Below are positions 33,684 through 44,472 of a DNA stretch of 64,000 nucleotides, piece after piece (position 1 is the first letter of the stretch; each line of letters begins with the position of its first letter). The stretch is from positions 23,090,741 through 23,154,740 of the forward strand of contig NC_092805.1 of the NCBI RefSeq assembly GCF_040954645.1, given 5' to 3'. The DNA comes from Diabrotica undecimpunctata (Eukaryota > Arthropoda > Insecta > Coleoptera > Chrysomelidae). Under the pieces are notes generated by a model. That model made no database searches. It was not told the DNA's origin and was given only the letters and a program-made list of their open reading frames with translations. Both the position numbers and the translations under genes were made by a program.

Positions 33684-34459
33684 ATGTTCGTTTGGTTTAC
33701 AGCCTTTTCTTTTTCAGACCATCCATTCGCTCTTGCGGCTGATTCGAACTGTTTCATGTAGTTGTTCCATGATGATTTTCCGTCGAAAGTTGGGACTTTC
33801 ACATGGACAGAACCTCCACTTCCTTCAAATTTCGGTCGTGTTTCCAACTTACATTTCGTCTCGTCTTCTTTTGTCTCCACTGTAATTGGATTGTTTCCTC
33901 TCTCTGCCGTCCCTGTTTCCTCCAGCTTCTTTTCCATCTCTTTCCATATCTTTTCTTCGATGGCCAACATATCGGCAGCAACTTGGTTTTTTAACGAAGA
34001 TATTCTATCGTCCAGGGCAGACATCTCAGAAGTGACTTTAGAGATTTCCGAAGAGATGTTAGCAGAGACTTTGCTTTCCAGCGAAGAAATCTCGTTAGAA
34101 ACTTTGTCTTCCAACGAAGCGATGTCGCCGGAAACTTTGGCTACATCAGAAGAAACTTTCGAAATATCGTCAGAAACTTTGTTCTCTAATGATGCGATGT
34201 CACCAGAAACTTTTGAAATATCGCCAGAAACTTTGTTCTCCAATGATGCGATGTTACCAGAAACTTTCGAAATCGACGAGAGGACAGCATCATGTTTGTC
34301 TTCAAATATATAAGTCTCTGGATCTAGTCCTTCTTCTAGCAAAGCGTTCTTTAGTCGTTGGACTAACTCAGCCTTTTTTCCGGTAGAAGCTAATTCTCTG
34401 TCTTCAAGATGTCTTCTTAAATTAGTCACTGTCAGCTCATAAATCGTAGCCATTTTCAC
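33608..34459 (-). CDS. Gypsy gag, N-terminal part with SAP domain and coiled coil
   Basis: 283-residue frame. Residues 7-45 form a SAP domain (LTVTNLRRHLEDRELASTGK, KAELVQRLKNAL), a helix-loop-helix that binds DNA and is unusual in Gag. About residues 68-170 are built from repeated KVSGDIASLEN-like units, a long heptad coiled coil that probably drives multimerisation. Next come VKVPTFDGKSSWNNYMKQF and ARANGWSEKEKA, the start of the capsid-like fold. The frame then runs into out-of-phase sequence (see 33,213-33,683), so gag is broken in this copy. Start is ATG at 34,459, 70 bp inside the LTR. Confidence 0.88.
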   Translation of the reverse strand: MKMATIYELTVTNLRRHLEDRELASTGKKAELVQRLKNALLEEGLDPETYIFEDKHDAVLSSISKVSGNIASLENKVSGDISKVSGDIASLENKVSDDISKVSSDVAKVSGDIASLEDKVSNEISSLESKVSANISSEISKVTSEMSALDDRISSLKNQVAADMLAIEEKIWKEMEKKLEETGTAERGNNPITVETKEDETKCKLETRPKFEGSGGSVHVKVPTFDGKSSWNNYMKQFESAARANGWSEKEKAVNQTNIWSMYISRSLKIEDKRKMRLFKNMR

Positions 34460-34509
34460 AATTTATTTTATATTCACTTGTATTATTATTATAAGTCTAA
34501 TTTATGTTC

Positions 34510-34528
34510 GATCTCACTTCTTACACCA
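34510..34528 (-). other. Primer-binding site
   Basis: On the element's strand, one base after the 5' LTR, TGGTGTAAGAAGTGAG begins with the TGG expected for pairing with a tRNA 3' CCA end. I do not assign the tRNA. Confidence 0.65.
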
Positions 34529-34529
34529 C

Positions 34530-34957
34530 TGTGATGATTTTATTTCAATGTCTATTTAATTTATAATGTCTTGTTCTTATCTTAATTCATTAAAAAGCAC
34601 AATAACTGATATTAATTTATTTATCACTAAACACACATAATTTATTAAAAAGCGAACGTAACATTTAAATTCGAGAGCGCGTCTTGAGAATTAACTGTTT
34701 CCTATTCTCCAAAAAGTCCTGTTATATATTCACTACTGTTAGACTGGAAACGTCTACGGCCTTCTAGACAGAGCGGCGAATTGTTCTCAGAACCGGTATG
34801 GTTAAATCGGCTTGTCTCCAGAAGGTTCGAATTGTTGTTTTTATTACAAAGGGGGGCCCATCGTGTGTCAGGTAGGCATTACCTAAAAAATACGTGAATG
34901 AATGAAAATATTAGTAATAAATATATTTACGGTTTTGGGTCAGAATTTATCGTAACA
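34530..34957 (-). repeat. 5' LTR of Gypsy element
   Basis: 428 bp, matching the LTR at 28,569-28,996 except for two substitutions (CGCG/CGAG and GGTC/GGCC contexts). On the minus strand it is upstream of gag and would contain the promoter; a TATA-like ATAAATATATT lies near 34,915. Confidence 0.95.
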
Positions 34958-35189
34958 ATATACTTGACAAAAGTTAATCCTAAACGTATATAACACACAG
35001 AGTCAAACGGTCAATACACATTCTGAAATTATCAATTCCATTTTTTTTGGCTGAGGAGTAAAATTTTTCATACAGTTTTTTTCTACATAATGACTTTAGC
35101 TTGCCCAGTTAGCCAGACTAACTAGTTTAAAAAAACCATTCTCACTCGTTGTCGTTGATATGGATAAGTCTACAGAATGGTACTAATTT

Positions 35190-35760
35190 TTTACATAATC
35201 AAGTGTAAATTCGAGTTGACGCCTACAAATGTCTAGGGAAGCATGAGATGTATAGAACACATCATCTGCAAATTGCTATATATTAGAATGTAGAGGTACT
35301 CTCTGTTCTAGATCTATAGTGTACAATAAAAAGAGAAGTAGACTGAAAATACTACCGTGTGGTATACCTATATTCATTAGCCTTGGTGGTAAAAGCTTCT
35401 CATTTGTTTTTAAGTAGTCCATAGTCCATTTCTTATACAAGGATGTAAAATTTTAAATTATAACTGACATTTTAAAATATAATAATTTCTTGTCAGGTGT
35501 TCACGCCTGTCTTGTGAAATTGATCTGTACACAAAAAACTAGTTAAGTGAGAGCATCTTGTGTAGACCTGGATTTCGGGGACCATATTGAGATTTGGGGA
35601 GGATATTTTCGGACTCAAACCAGTATTTAAACTCATTTTTGATTAATCTCGTTAGAATTTTTAGTATGCAAGAATTTAAAGATATAGGTCTGTAAGACTC
35701 AATGTTGTTATCTGGCTTTACTGGCTTTTTTATATGCAATACAAATAGTTCTTTAATATT
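35190..35760 (-). pseudogene. Jockey/R1-like non-LTR reverse transcriptase fragment
   Basis: Minus-strand frame IKKPVKPDNNIESYRPISLN then SCILKILTRLIKNEFKYWFE and LPKSQYGPRNP is the RT entry region (YRPISL...LK...R.h...LP.sQfGfR). Further downstream, NREYLYILIYSNLQMMCSIH in another frame corresponds to a decayed catalytic region. Stops and frameshifts throughout. It lies just outside the Gypsy 5' LTR and may be part of the element into which Gypsy inserted, but I did not find its other half at 28.5 kb. Confidence 0.75.
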
Positions 35761-35838
35761 TTGGCAAGTTAATTCCCGTGTTGCTAAATATTGTTAAACA
35801 TTTGTAATAATAATGATCTGGATTTTGTAGGTAAAAAT

Positions 35839-35869
35839 ATAGCATAGAGTATGACATACTCTATGCTAT
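35839..35869. repeat. Perfect 15-bp inverted repeat with 1-nt centre
   Basis: ATAGCATAGAGTATG (35,839-35,853), A, then CATACTCTATGCTAT (35,855-35,869). A near-perfect 31-nt palindrome; no function is visible. Confidence 0.9.
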
Positions 35870-36109
35870 GAACTATTATTTTATTTGAATCCATGATTTA
35901 ATTTCCACAATTCAAGTGGTTTTTCTATATTGAAGTTTTTTATCGATATGGTGACTGTAGCTTTATTTATTTCACTTGGAATCCAAGGAGGTGAAATTTT
36001 GAAGCAAAAATCTTTTATCCTTGTAGCTTCGATGTTTATAGAAAGTTTATTGGACTGCTTTCGCTTTTTGTAGCGATGTACTTTCTTTCAGACGTATCCA
36101 GATTGAGCC

Positions 36110-37010
36110 ATACGGCTCACACTCCCTCTATAGAGAAAATTCACTCATCTCAGATACCTACAGTATCAAGAGGATTGAGCTCTGGTGTGCTCTTTCCGTT
36201 TTGTGGAGTCCTAGGTAACTTGGTATGCTAGAATATCTCCCAAAAATCTTCGTACACATATGGACATCGAGAGTAGCATAGCTTTCTGCATCGTCTTATG
36301 TAGATGTTTTTTAGACCCAACTTTTTTACGTTTTCTAGGAGGTTCTTTGGAATGACCCCAGTGATAAAAAGAATAATAGGTATCGTCTGGGTAATTTCCA
36401 TTTTCCATTGTCTCCTTATTTGTATTTATAGACCTCTGTGCTTGGCGACCTTTTCGTTGTATTTAACAAGCAGGTTATTGTTGTTAGGTACCGCCAAATC
36501 GATAAGTGTTGTTCGCCTCGTTCGTTTATTAACTTGTACGAGGTCTGGTCTATTATGTGCAACTGTTTGGTCTTTGAGCACAATGTGATCTCAGTATAGC
36601 GTTTAGTTGTCATTCTCAAGCATACTCTCAAACTCCCAAGAACGTATTGATAATATGGGAGATAGCTTGTTTGGAGAAGTCCCAGTTTAAAAGAAATCTC
36701 TCCATGAAGGATCTACCGAGTCATGTTATTTCTAATATTCAGTTGCAGCAAATGCCTGGCAGCCCCCAATAAGATGTTGAATGGTTTCTTGGGCTTGACA
36801 TTGATATCGGCATTTGTCGTTTAGGACCTGAGGGTGTTTTATGATATATTTCAGGCAATTTTTGGTTAGTTTATAATCTGATCCTATATGGCAAGCAATG
36901 AAGCGTCTGTTTCAGAGAACATCTTTTCTGATGTCAACCAATAGTTCGACGCTATATTGTCGACATAGTCTTCACTGACTTCATTGGCATATCGCCCGAA
37001 CAGAGATTTA
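36110..37010 (-). pseudogene. Non-LTR retrotransposon C-terminal region with CCHC-like motif
   Basis: Minus-strand frames in order: YANEVSEDYVDNIA, then LLAIQDQIINTKNYLKYIIK, then CRYQCQAQETIQHLIGGCQA (Cys/His motif Cx3C...H...C typical of the post-RT domain in several insect LINE clades), then VLKDQTVAHNRPDLVQVNKR-type sequence, TTLIDLAVPNNNNLL, and PIILFITGVIPKNLLENVKK. A 3' region has the words DTVGI and GAGTGTGAGCCGTATGGCTC. Frames shift repeatedly. The same family is present at 24,360-24,795. The RT catalytic part is missing. Confidence 0.75.
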
Positions 37011-38213
37011 CCCATATGCCCATTCAGGTGCGCATTTTTTTGTTCTTAGTAAGATGGTTTACGCATTTTTCTGGTTCCCTAAGTTTAATCGGTGTTGTGT
37101 CATTTACTGCACAAATCGTACGATGTAGAGTAGATGCCTCAGCCTGCACCTGAAAATAAGTTTTTAAATTAGTAATCTGTTTTTCTATAATAATCTGTTT
37201 TCTAATTAAAAGTATTATTAAAATTAATAATATTAAATTAAAACAATTATACTGCTTGATTTTTTCATTACAAAAAAAATAAGTTAAATTGAGATGTGAA
37301 ATGTCTTTCTCGTCATATTCGGATTTCTTCATTTTACTATCTTGACATTAAATATTTTTAACACGGGGATTCATTTTTGGCATCCATGCAAAATATCTTT
37401 TCTTTTTGAAGAAGCTGCCTTTATCTTACTTCTCTCTTTCCTCTTAAGTCAACTTCTTCATGAACATTTTTCTTGTTATCACCTGCCTTTTTCTCGTTTC
37501 TTTCTTTTCTCTTTTAATCAGCTTCTTCGAGAACCTTCTTCATCGATGTGGATGTCAGGATTTCACATTGCTTTTTTGTACACGTTCTAGTTTTTTTAAG
37601 ATTGTGTGGATTTTAGGTAGTGGTAATAAATCCGAAAAAGAAACATTGCCTTTCGTGTTCCAGGAATTAGATCTATTTCAGAATTTACTTGTAGGACTGC
37701 CTCTAGAGTGATGTTGCTATTTTAAATATTAGCAGATCTACAGCCAGCAATCCCCTTTTCCTTTGTAGCAACTTTCAGATAGACTTGGTTGAAGATCTTA
37801 GATAACTGAAATTTACTTATTTACTGATGAGGAGGTACCCTGAGATATTGTAACGACCCAAAGAACTTATAATTTTATTTAATTCAGAACACAGTAATTT
37901 TTTTGCGCTTCCTGTATGACTTAATTGCATTTCGAATAATGGGAATATTAAAATTTGCTATGATTTTTGAAAGATGATGTAAGCCCATTCTAGAACTTTT
38001 TTCGATTAGTCGGCTTCGATCATCCGATTAAGGTTTTAGCGTAATTTTGACGGCGATATGCGAAGTTTTCGGCATAGCCGTAACCTTTCTGTTCCTAACT
38101 AAGGAACGAACCACATATTTTACCGGTTTTAATATGGATAGAGTATTAACAACTTCTTTCACATCTTTACAGAACGAAAAATAGTGATTTGAACATAAAA
38201 ATATAGGTAGGCC
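37011..38213. other. Unassigned region left of the pogo element
   Basis: Several 80-100-residue frames, hydrophobic and AT-driven. The minus strand of 37,330-37,720 is rich in Lys/Arg/Glu (KREKKETRKR) and could be decayed coding DNA, but I recognise no domain. Confidence 0.3.
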
Positions 38214-38215
38214 TA

Positions 38216-38245
38216 GGAGAGTTGTGACATAGGTGAGTTGTGACA
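38216..38245 (+). repeat. Left terminal inverted repeat plus subterminal copy
   Basis: GGAGAGTTGTGACA at the end, then a second GTGAGTTGTGACA at 38,233-38,245. Another copy at 38,494-38,506 supplies a GTGAGT splice donor. Confidence 0.85.
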
Positions 38246-38825
38246 AGGACGATTTCTCCCCAACTATTATAGTGAGCGAATTGGCAACAACGCTTGTTCG
38301 TCAGTCTCCAGACACGCTACTCGGTTTAATACCAGCAGGCGGCAAACGAAGTGCAGTTGTGTAAATTTGTGTTATTTTTCTTAAGTTGTATGGTTATTCA
38401 AGTCTCAAAACGTTGAAATTATCTTTTGAATATGCATCGTGTTCGGAAAATATGAATTATTATTCGGACCAAGTCGTTATTTTAAACACCAAGGTGAGTT
38501 GTGACAGTCTGTCACAACTCTCCTATCTTTCTCCATTTTTCTGCTGTACTATTTCCACAATGTTTTTGTATTAATTTTAAATATTTGTCTGTGTTAGTAG
38601 GCACATGTGTATAATAGCATATTAGTGGCACACACAGGGGGGGTTTTGGGGGTTAAAATCCCTTCTACTGCATATAAAAATACATAAAGAATAGTAGGAA
38701 AATGTAACTTGTCTTTCAAAAACAATACAAAAAAAATTCTGTGCCCAAGCAAAACCCCCTCCAGAGCAAGACTACGTGTGCCACTGTAGTATACTGCATA
38801 CTAAATGGCTATTTTTTGTTTCAGA

Positions 38826-40393
38826 ATGTCTAATAAATATACAAGAAAAACTGATAGAGGTACTGCTAGTGTGGAAATCTACGACCTGGCCTTTGAAGAG
38901 GTTAGGTTAAGAGGTTAAAGTTTAAGAGATGCTGCGGCCTCTTACAATCTAAACTACATGTCTTTGTCAAGATACATTAAGAAGAAAGAGGTTTACCACG
39001 CAAACCCAGAAGGCCAAGCTCAGTCCATGGGTTATACCGTTCCAACCCTTTTTACAGAAGAAGAAGAGAATATATTAAGAGAATATTTGCTAACATGTGC
39101 AGCATATAATTATGGGCTGACAACTAAAGAAACTAGAGTCATTGCGTATAAGTTAGCCAGAAAATATAATAAAAAAATTCCAGAGTCATGGGAGAAAAAT
39201 GAAAAAGCAGGAGAAGTGTGGCTCAAGCTATTTATGCAACGACATCCCAATTTAACTTTACGACTGCCTCAAGCCACTAGCATTGCTCGTGCTACCAGTT
39301 TTAATAAAATGAATGTGGCTGCTTTTTTTGATAATTACACAGGTGTCTTAAACAAACATAAACATGAGGCAAAAGATATTTGGAATGTAGATGAGACAGG
39401 AATCACTACCGTGCAAAAGCCTGATAGGATAATAGCACGACGCGGTGAAAAACAAGTCAGTGCGATGACATCGGCAGAAAGGGGAACCATGGTAACGTTG
39501 GCTTTAGCTGGAAACGCAATAGGTAATTATATACCACCTATGTTTATATTTCCACGTAAACGATTCCAAGACCATTTTATTCGGGACGGCCCAACTGGTT
39601 CAGTCGGAACAGCTAATAAAACATTGAATTCTGCAGAGAAAATGGCATAATTTTGCTAACACTTCCACCACATTGTATGCACAAGCTACAGCCGCTGGAT
39701 AGTACTATTTTTGGGCCTTTAAAAAAAGCAATCAATACAGCTTGCGACAATTGGTTGCGAAGCAATGCCGGGAAAGTCATGACAATTTATGATATCCCGT
39801 CTATAGCAAAGTTTTCATTTGATGTAGCAATCACTGCAAAGAATATGAGCGCTGGTTTTGCTGCAACTGGAACATGGCCAGTTAACACAGACATATTTGG
39901 AGAAGCTGATTTCTTGCCAAGTCAAGTCACTGATCGTCCCAATCCAGAAGTAGAGCAAACCGTTTCAGAAGTTGTGGACAATCCAGCAGAAAGGATCATA
40001 ACTCCAAATCTTAACACTGGTGCAGTTGACAATGATGAAGCACGAGCCATTACTCCAGGTACGTCTGCAGATCAGATCATGCCATCAAGCCATTCATCAG
40101 TTGTGAACAATAATGCCAATGAACTTGTTGCCTCCACGTCTGCAGCCCATACCACAGTTCTGAACAATAATGCCATTGAACCAATTGCATCTACATCTAC
40201 AGCCCCTAGTCCACTTATCACTGTTTCTAATGTCTTCTCGCCAGAATCAGTTAGGCCATTGCCAAAAGCTCCACCAAGAAAAAACAGCCGATCAAACCGA
40301 CGTAAAATCAAATCTGCTGTCCTGACTGACACTCCCACGAAGAACGAAATAGCCGTTGGATTCATTTATTTTAAATCTAACACCTATTTTTAA
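38826..40393 (+). pseudogene. pogo/Tigger-type transposase with deleted catalytic centre
   Basis: Starts at ATG 38,826, just after a polypyrimidine-CAG acceptor (38,822-38,824) that pairs well with the AAG|GTGAGT donor at 38,491-38,499, implying a 331-bp 5' intron. N-terminal psq helix-turn-helix (SLRDAAASYNLNYMSLSRYI) has one in-frame stop at 38,916. A CENP-B-like DNA-binding region (YGLTTKETRVIAYKLARKYN, WLKLFMQRHPNLTLR) follows, then the DDE_1 domain with first Asp in IWNVDETGITTVQKP. At about 39,620 the frame jumps from ANKT to NGIILLTLPPHCMHKLQPLD, so the MDNHxSH segment with the second Asp is deleted. The third Asp is in QPLD. The C-terminal 150 residues are Ser/Thr/Asn-rich with repeats of VVNNNANE and VLNNNAIE. 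Non-functional. Confidence 0.88.
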
Positions 40394-40638
40394 TATCTTA
40401 ACAGATTCAATACAATGCTGTCACAACCCACCCCTGTACCTGTCACAACTTACCTCGGTGGTAGGAGAGTTGTAACAACGGGAGCGGTCTTTGATTTGGT
40501 TGATTTTCTCAGAAAACATTACAATTTAAAAAATTTTGGTAATTATTTTAAAAACGGAAAGAATAGCACTAAATTATTTCATATCAATCATACCCGTGGA
40601 ATGTTTCTTGACCGAGATATGGCCCATAAGGTAAAATT

Positions 40639-40652
40639 TGTCACAACTCTCC
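40639..40652 (-). repeat. Right terminal inverted repeat of pogo element
   Basis: TGTCACAACTCTCC, exact inverse complement of the left end; subterminal copies at 40,419, 40,441 and a variant at 40,469. Confidence 0.85.
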
Positions 40653-40654
40653 TA

Positions 40655-41689
40655 GGTCTCCCCGGTTGTTCCTACAGGTTGTTCCATTATAAATAAAGAT
40701 GATGGACTGTGCTAGACTTACGTGAATTACCCTGTACATTTAAATTTGTTTATAAAGCGCACATTTAATTTTAAAAGTTGACGTGTCCCAGAGTTTTTCT
40801 ATAATTTTCTATTTCTTATCGCCTCTCTTTTACTTAGATTCATCTTTAGAACTGGTTTTTTTTATTTCTTAAGTATTTTGTATCAGCCATTTGAATTAGT
40901 TCGTCAGCATATCGCCGAGAATTCACTGTTTTTCATTTATTTCAATACCTCCTTCCAGCTTAGTAATGAGGTTCATAAATTTTATTTAAAAAATGCATTT
41001 TCTGTGTTAGCTTTCAGCTCCTTAATTGATCTTGCATACATTAACAACCCAAAGTCTATAACTATAAATCGTTTTTGTATATTCTTAAGTTCAACGTACC
41101 TCTCGACATCAGCACGAGTCCATAGATGACTTTAGCGATAAACGCCAAGAGCCACGTAAAAGAAAAACAATTAAACTATCGCTAGAATGAAAATCGATAC
41201 GAATAATTTGCATAAACTCGAACTGACTAATCAATAAATAAGTATTTCTAATTGCTAAGCAACGTTTTATCCATACAAATACAATAACTTCTCCCGAGTT
41301 TTTCCTCGCGCGTGAAATACATGTTTAATGTATACAGATATATAGACGAAGACAAAAAATGGTGAATTGAATTCTGGGTTTGTGATGGTGGGGTAGATTG
41401 TCTTGGCAATAAGAATACGAACAGGAAATTATTGCGTTAGCAGAATTGTTAACTTTAATATAAAGTTCATATGAAATTGAATGAACAATAATCAACGCTT
41501 TTTTAAATGTTGTACAGTTGATGATTGTTTAAATTTTTTAGATATCTTTACCACATAACCATAAACATCGGTAAATAAACAGATTATTCTAAGCACATTA
41601 TTAAATAAATCCAAGCATTAACATTTATCTTGCGGAAGTTGTGTTAAAAATTGAATTTAAAAACAATTAAATGATCCAATTCCCAAAAG
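40655..41689. other. No gene seen
   Basis: AT-rich spacer. An 83-residue frame (40,878-41,129) has no known motif. Confidence 0.4.
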
Positions 41690-42605
41690 TTTGTAGATTG
41701 TATGTTTCATGAGTACGGCATAGAAATCGACCCTTTCACAGATATATCTTGCAAATGTGCAAGATTTGTCAGAGCTGCCAAGCGGAGGCAGATACAAAGT
41801 GTTCAAGAAAAAAGACAACTCAGTTCAAAAGCATTATCCACCGAAGAACTATTAAAAATCATCCAAAGCTACGACGATGAAACCCCCGATGGAGCACAAA
41901 AAGTTTTTTTACCTTTGCTCATTTGAACTTACTTGGAGACGTAATGAGGCCGTAAACTGCAAGATTCACTTGTTCCAGAAGGAATTTGATATTATGGGAG
42001 AATTTGCGAACCAAATTGAATCCAACAGCATTTTTCCAAAACAAATAAAGGCGGTTCGAAAAGTTTGCAAAGCAGCAAATGGCTGGTAAGAAATTCATCT
42101 AACGACAATTATTGCCCAGTTAGATTATTTGTGAAATTACTTAATGGAAAAAAGAAGACCAAAGATTTTATCAGACAGACTCTTTCTTACCGTTCACCCC
42201 AACAGGAAGAATAAATCTTTATTCAAAAACTGTCAACTTGTAATTAACACTGTATCTAAGTGGACAAAAAAGTCTGCTGAAAAAATTAAAATAGACACAA
42301 AAAAACATAAAATAAAAAATCATTGATCTTCAGCTTTGTCAGCCCTGTTCAAGCAAGGTATTTCTGAACAGGATTTAATTAAATTAACGGGTCACTCAAA
42401 TGCAAGTTCTCTAAAACCATATCTGCAGCTGGATTCCAGTTATCATCAGTTGATCGAAAATATCAGAACAACAAACGAAGCTGGACCTTCGAGTTCCCAA
42501 ATGCTACAGCTCAATAATACACAAAATCATGCTTTGGTAGAAAACAATGGGCAAACTACTATAGCTTATAATAATTGCTCATTAATATTGTTAACAAATA
42601 AATAA
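41690..42605 (+). pseudogene. Crypton-type tyrosine recombinase remnant
   Basis: Plus-strand frames in order: KALSTEELLKIIQSYDDETP then DGAQKVFFYLCSFELTWRRN with a frame change at about 41,900 (the Arg in ELTWRRNEAVN fits the first catalytic Arg), RPKILSDRLFLTVHPNRKNK, WTKKSAEKIKIDTKKHKIKN followed by H, a stop, then SALSALFKQGISEQDLIKLT and GHSNASSLKPYLQLD. GHS...KPYLQL is the C-terminal active site of Crypton tyrosine recombinases, the Tyr being the nucleophile. The RHRY-type pattern and the domesticated DUF3504 relatives support the call. Two frameshifts and one stop make it inactive. I could not define the element ends. Confidence 0.8.
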
Positions 42606-42644
42606 AGGTTATGATTTGTTGATATGGTGCATTAATTGTCTCGT

Positions 42645-43745
42645 GAAATCATCATCAATCAGCCAATCGCGTCCACTGCTGGATATAGGCCTCCCTCAGT
42701 TCTTTCCAGTATTCTCTACACTGGGTCGCTTGTAGCCAGTTTCCCGCCACACGTTTTATATCATCGGTCCATCTAGTCGGTGGTCGCCCTCGGCTTCTTT
42801 TATAGTTTCTGGACCTCCATTCCATAATACGTCTTGTCCACTGTCCATCTTGTGTTCTGGCTAAGTGCCCTGCCCAGTTCCACTTAAACGTCGTGGTTCT
42901 TTCGATGACATCTTGAACTCCTGATCTTTGCCTGATTTGTTGGTTTGTTATGTGGTCTTGAAGGCTCACGTTCAGCATTTCACGTTCCATGGCTCGTTGT
43001 GTAACTAAGTTTATTCGCAGATTTTTGCGTGAGTGTTAAAGTCTCTGCTCCATAAGTTTATACAGGCAAAACACATTGGTTATAAACCTTTCGCTTGAGA
43101 CACATGAGAATTGAACTTTTTAGAATATGGCTTAATTTGCCAAATGTTGCCCATGTCAGGCCTATTCGCCTCTGTATTTCATGTGTTTCATTGTCCCTGC
43201 TTATTTTATTCTCGTGTCCCAGATATGTGTAAGTGTCTGTTTTATGGTATTATTGTCTATAGTTATATTTCCACTCATTACGAGATTTGTCATAAGTTTA
43301 GTTTTCTCAAAGTTTATCTTTAATCCTACTCTTTCAGACAGACTTTTAAGCGAATGTATCATAGAAACTGTATCCTGTAAGTTATCTGTGATTAATACAA
43401 CATCATCTGCAAACCTACGATGATTTAATCTTTCTCCATCTATATTGATGCCCATATCTTGCCATTGAGTGTTCTTAAATATTGACTCTAGAGCTGCCGT
43501 GAACAATTTTGGTGAAATATTGTCTCCTTGTATAACTCCTCGACCTAGGCTGAATTTATCTGTATCTTCGTGTAGTCGTATACTTGATGTAGCGTTCTCG
43601 TAGATGTTTTTGATTAGTGTCATGTACCTGTAATCTATTCGGCTTTGATTTACGGCTTCCAGTACTGTTTCAAACTCTACAGAATCAAAAGCCTTCTCGT
43701 AATCGACAAATAGTCGTGAAATAGTCTTGTCGAATATCATTCGAG
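42645..43745 (-). pseudogene. Non-LTR retrotransposon, RT palm to 3' end
   Basis: Minus strand: RLFVDYEKAFDSVEFETVLE, GRGVIQGDNISPKLFTAALE, HRRFADDVVLIT (FADD catalytic motif), LSERVGLKINFEKTKLMTNL in an open frame 43,201-43,740, then a degraded part and a second frame (42,655-42,990) with HITNQQIRQRSGVQDVIERT, WAGHLARTQDGQWTRRIMEW and RGRPPTRWTDDIKRVAG. The 3' end shows the GTCCACTGCTGGATATAGGCC motif and a short TGATGAT run. Same family as 5815-6570 and longer. 5'-truncated within the RT. Confidence 0.88.
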
Positions 43746-44472
43746 AGAAAATTATTGTCCGGTAAAATTTTCTTCTGGTTTTATTTAAGTTTGTTGCTTT
43801 TTGGTAATTTTCGCTTATGAAATTTTGACAAAATCACACATTTAATTCGCGGGCATGATATTATATACGATATAACACTATAATTTTTTCGGTACAACAC
43901 AAAGTTTATGTTGTAAAGAAATTATGTCAGTTTCCATTTTCCATTCTCCAACAATTTATAGGTGATCCCTACAAACTGTGCCAATTTTCGACTTCAGAGC
44001 ATTAGAGTAGAAGACAAGAAATTTTAAAGAAACTTTAAAGCGACCCACCAGAAACCCCTCGTAAACACGCCAAAAATATAACATAGTTGCAAAATCTTCA
44101 ACATGCAGAAAAATCTTACAGTACACATACGCAAAATGGCAGAATTAAGCGATATGACGATTACTTTTATCTAACAGTTTGTTTAATTTATTTCTATGAA
44201 TATAAATTTACAGTAAGAATCCACCATACTATAAGAAATATCGTGACTATTTCCAATGATATCAGATATTCGAGCAATGTTTGAATTAAATTTTGTATAA
44301 ATTTGATCGAAGATAAAGGTCGGCTTCGATTTGACGCCAAGTGATATACGCGTCTACATTGTCGGCCTATCGGTAGCAGTATATAGGGTGGTATATTACT
44401 ACATTTGTCTCATATTTAAATTACTCTTTTATTAATAACCTTTGGATAAAAAAAGTTTGCAAGAAAATAAAC
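43746..44472. other. No gene seen
   Basis: Spacer between the non-LTR copy and the foldback element. No motif or repeat supported. Confidence 0.4.

Larger units (their letters stand above)
28565..34961 (-). mobile_element. Ty3/Gypsy LTR retrotransposon
   Basis: Full-length element read on the minus strand, flanked by a 4-bp duplication ATAT (28,565-28,568 and 34,958-34,961). Order from its 5' end: LTR, primer-binding site, gag, protease-RT-RNase H, integrase with extra C-terminal domains, polypurine tract, LTR. No envelope gene. It has a gag deletion and one frameshift in the integrase zinc region, so it is not autonomous as it stands, yet the LTRs are almost identical, so insertion was recent. 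Confidence 0.95.
38214..40654 (+). mobile_element. pogo-like DNA transposon, internally deleted
   Basis: Inverted ends GGAGAGTTGTGACA (38,216-38,229) and TGTCACAACTCTCC (40,639-40,652) are perfect complements, each directly flanked by TA (38,214-38,215 and 40,653-40,654), the pogo/Tc1 target duplication. The inverted match extends through TA to the CC/GG outside. GTTGTGACA occurs eight times (one variant) in the outer 300 bp at either end, in both orientations: candidate transposase-binding sites. The only gene is a pogo-type transposase lacking its middle. Confidence 0.88.

Noticed and set aside
33762..34313. 183-residue plus-strand open frame
   Set aside because: Shadow of the repetitive gag coiled-coil region on the opposite strand; its own repeats mirror the gag repeats.
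28569..34957. Envelope gene of an insect errantivirus
   Set aside because: The space between integrase and the 3' LTR is filled by the same frame (macrodomain and CCCH finger); no signal peptide or fusion protein features are present.
34958..35760. RT fragment beside the Gypsy LTR as part of Gypsy
   Set aside because: Motifs are non-LTR type (YRPISL, LPKSQ) and lie outside the LTR and target duplication.
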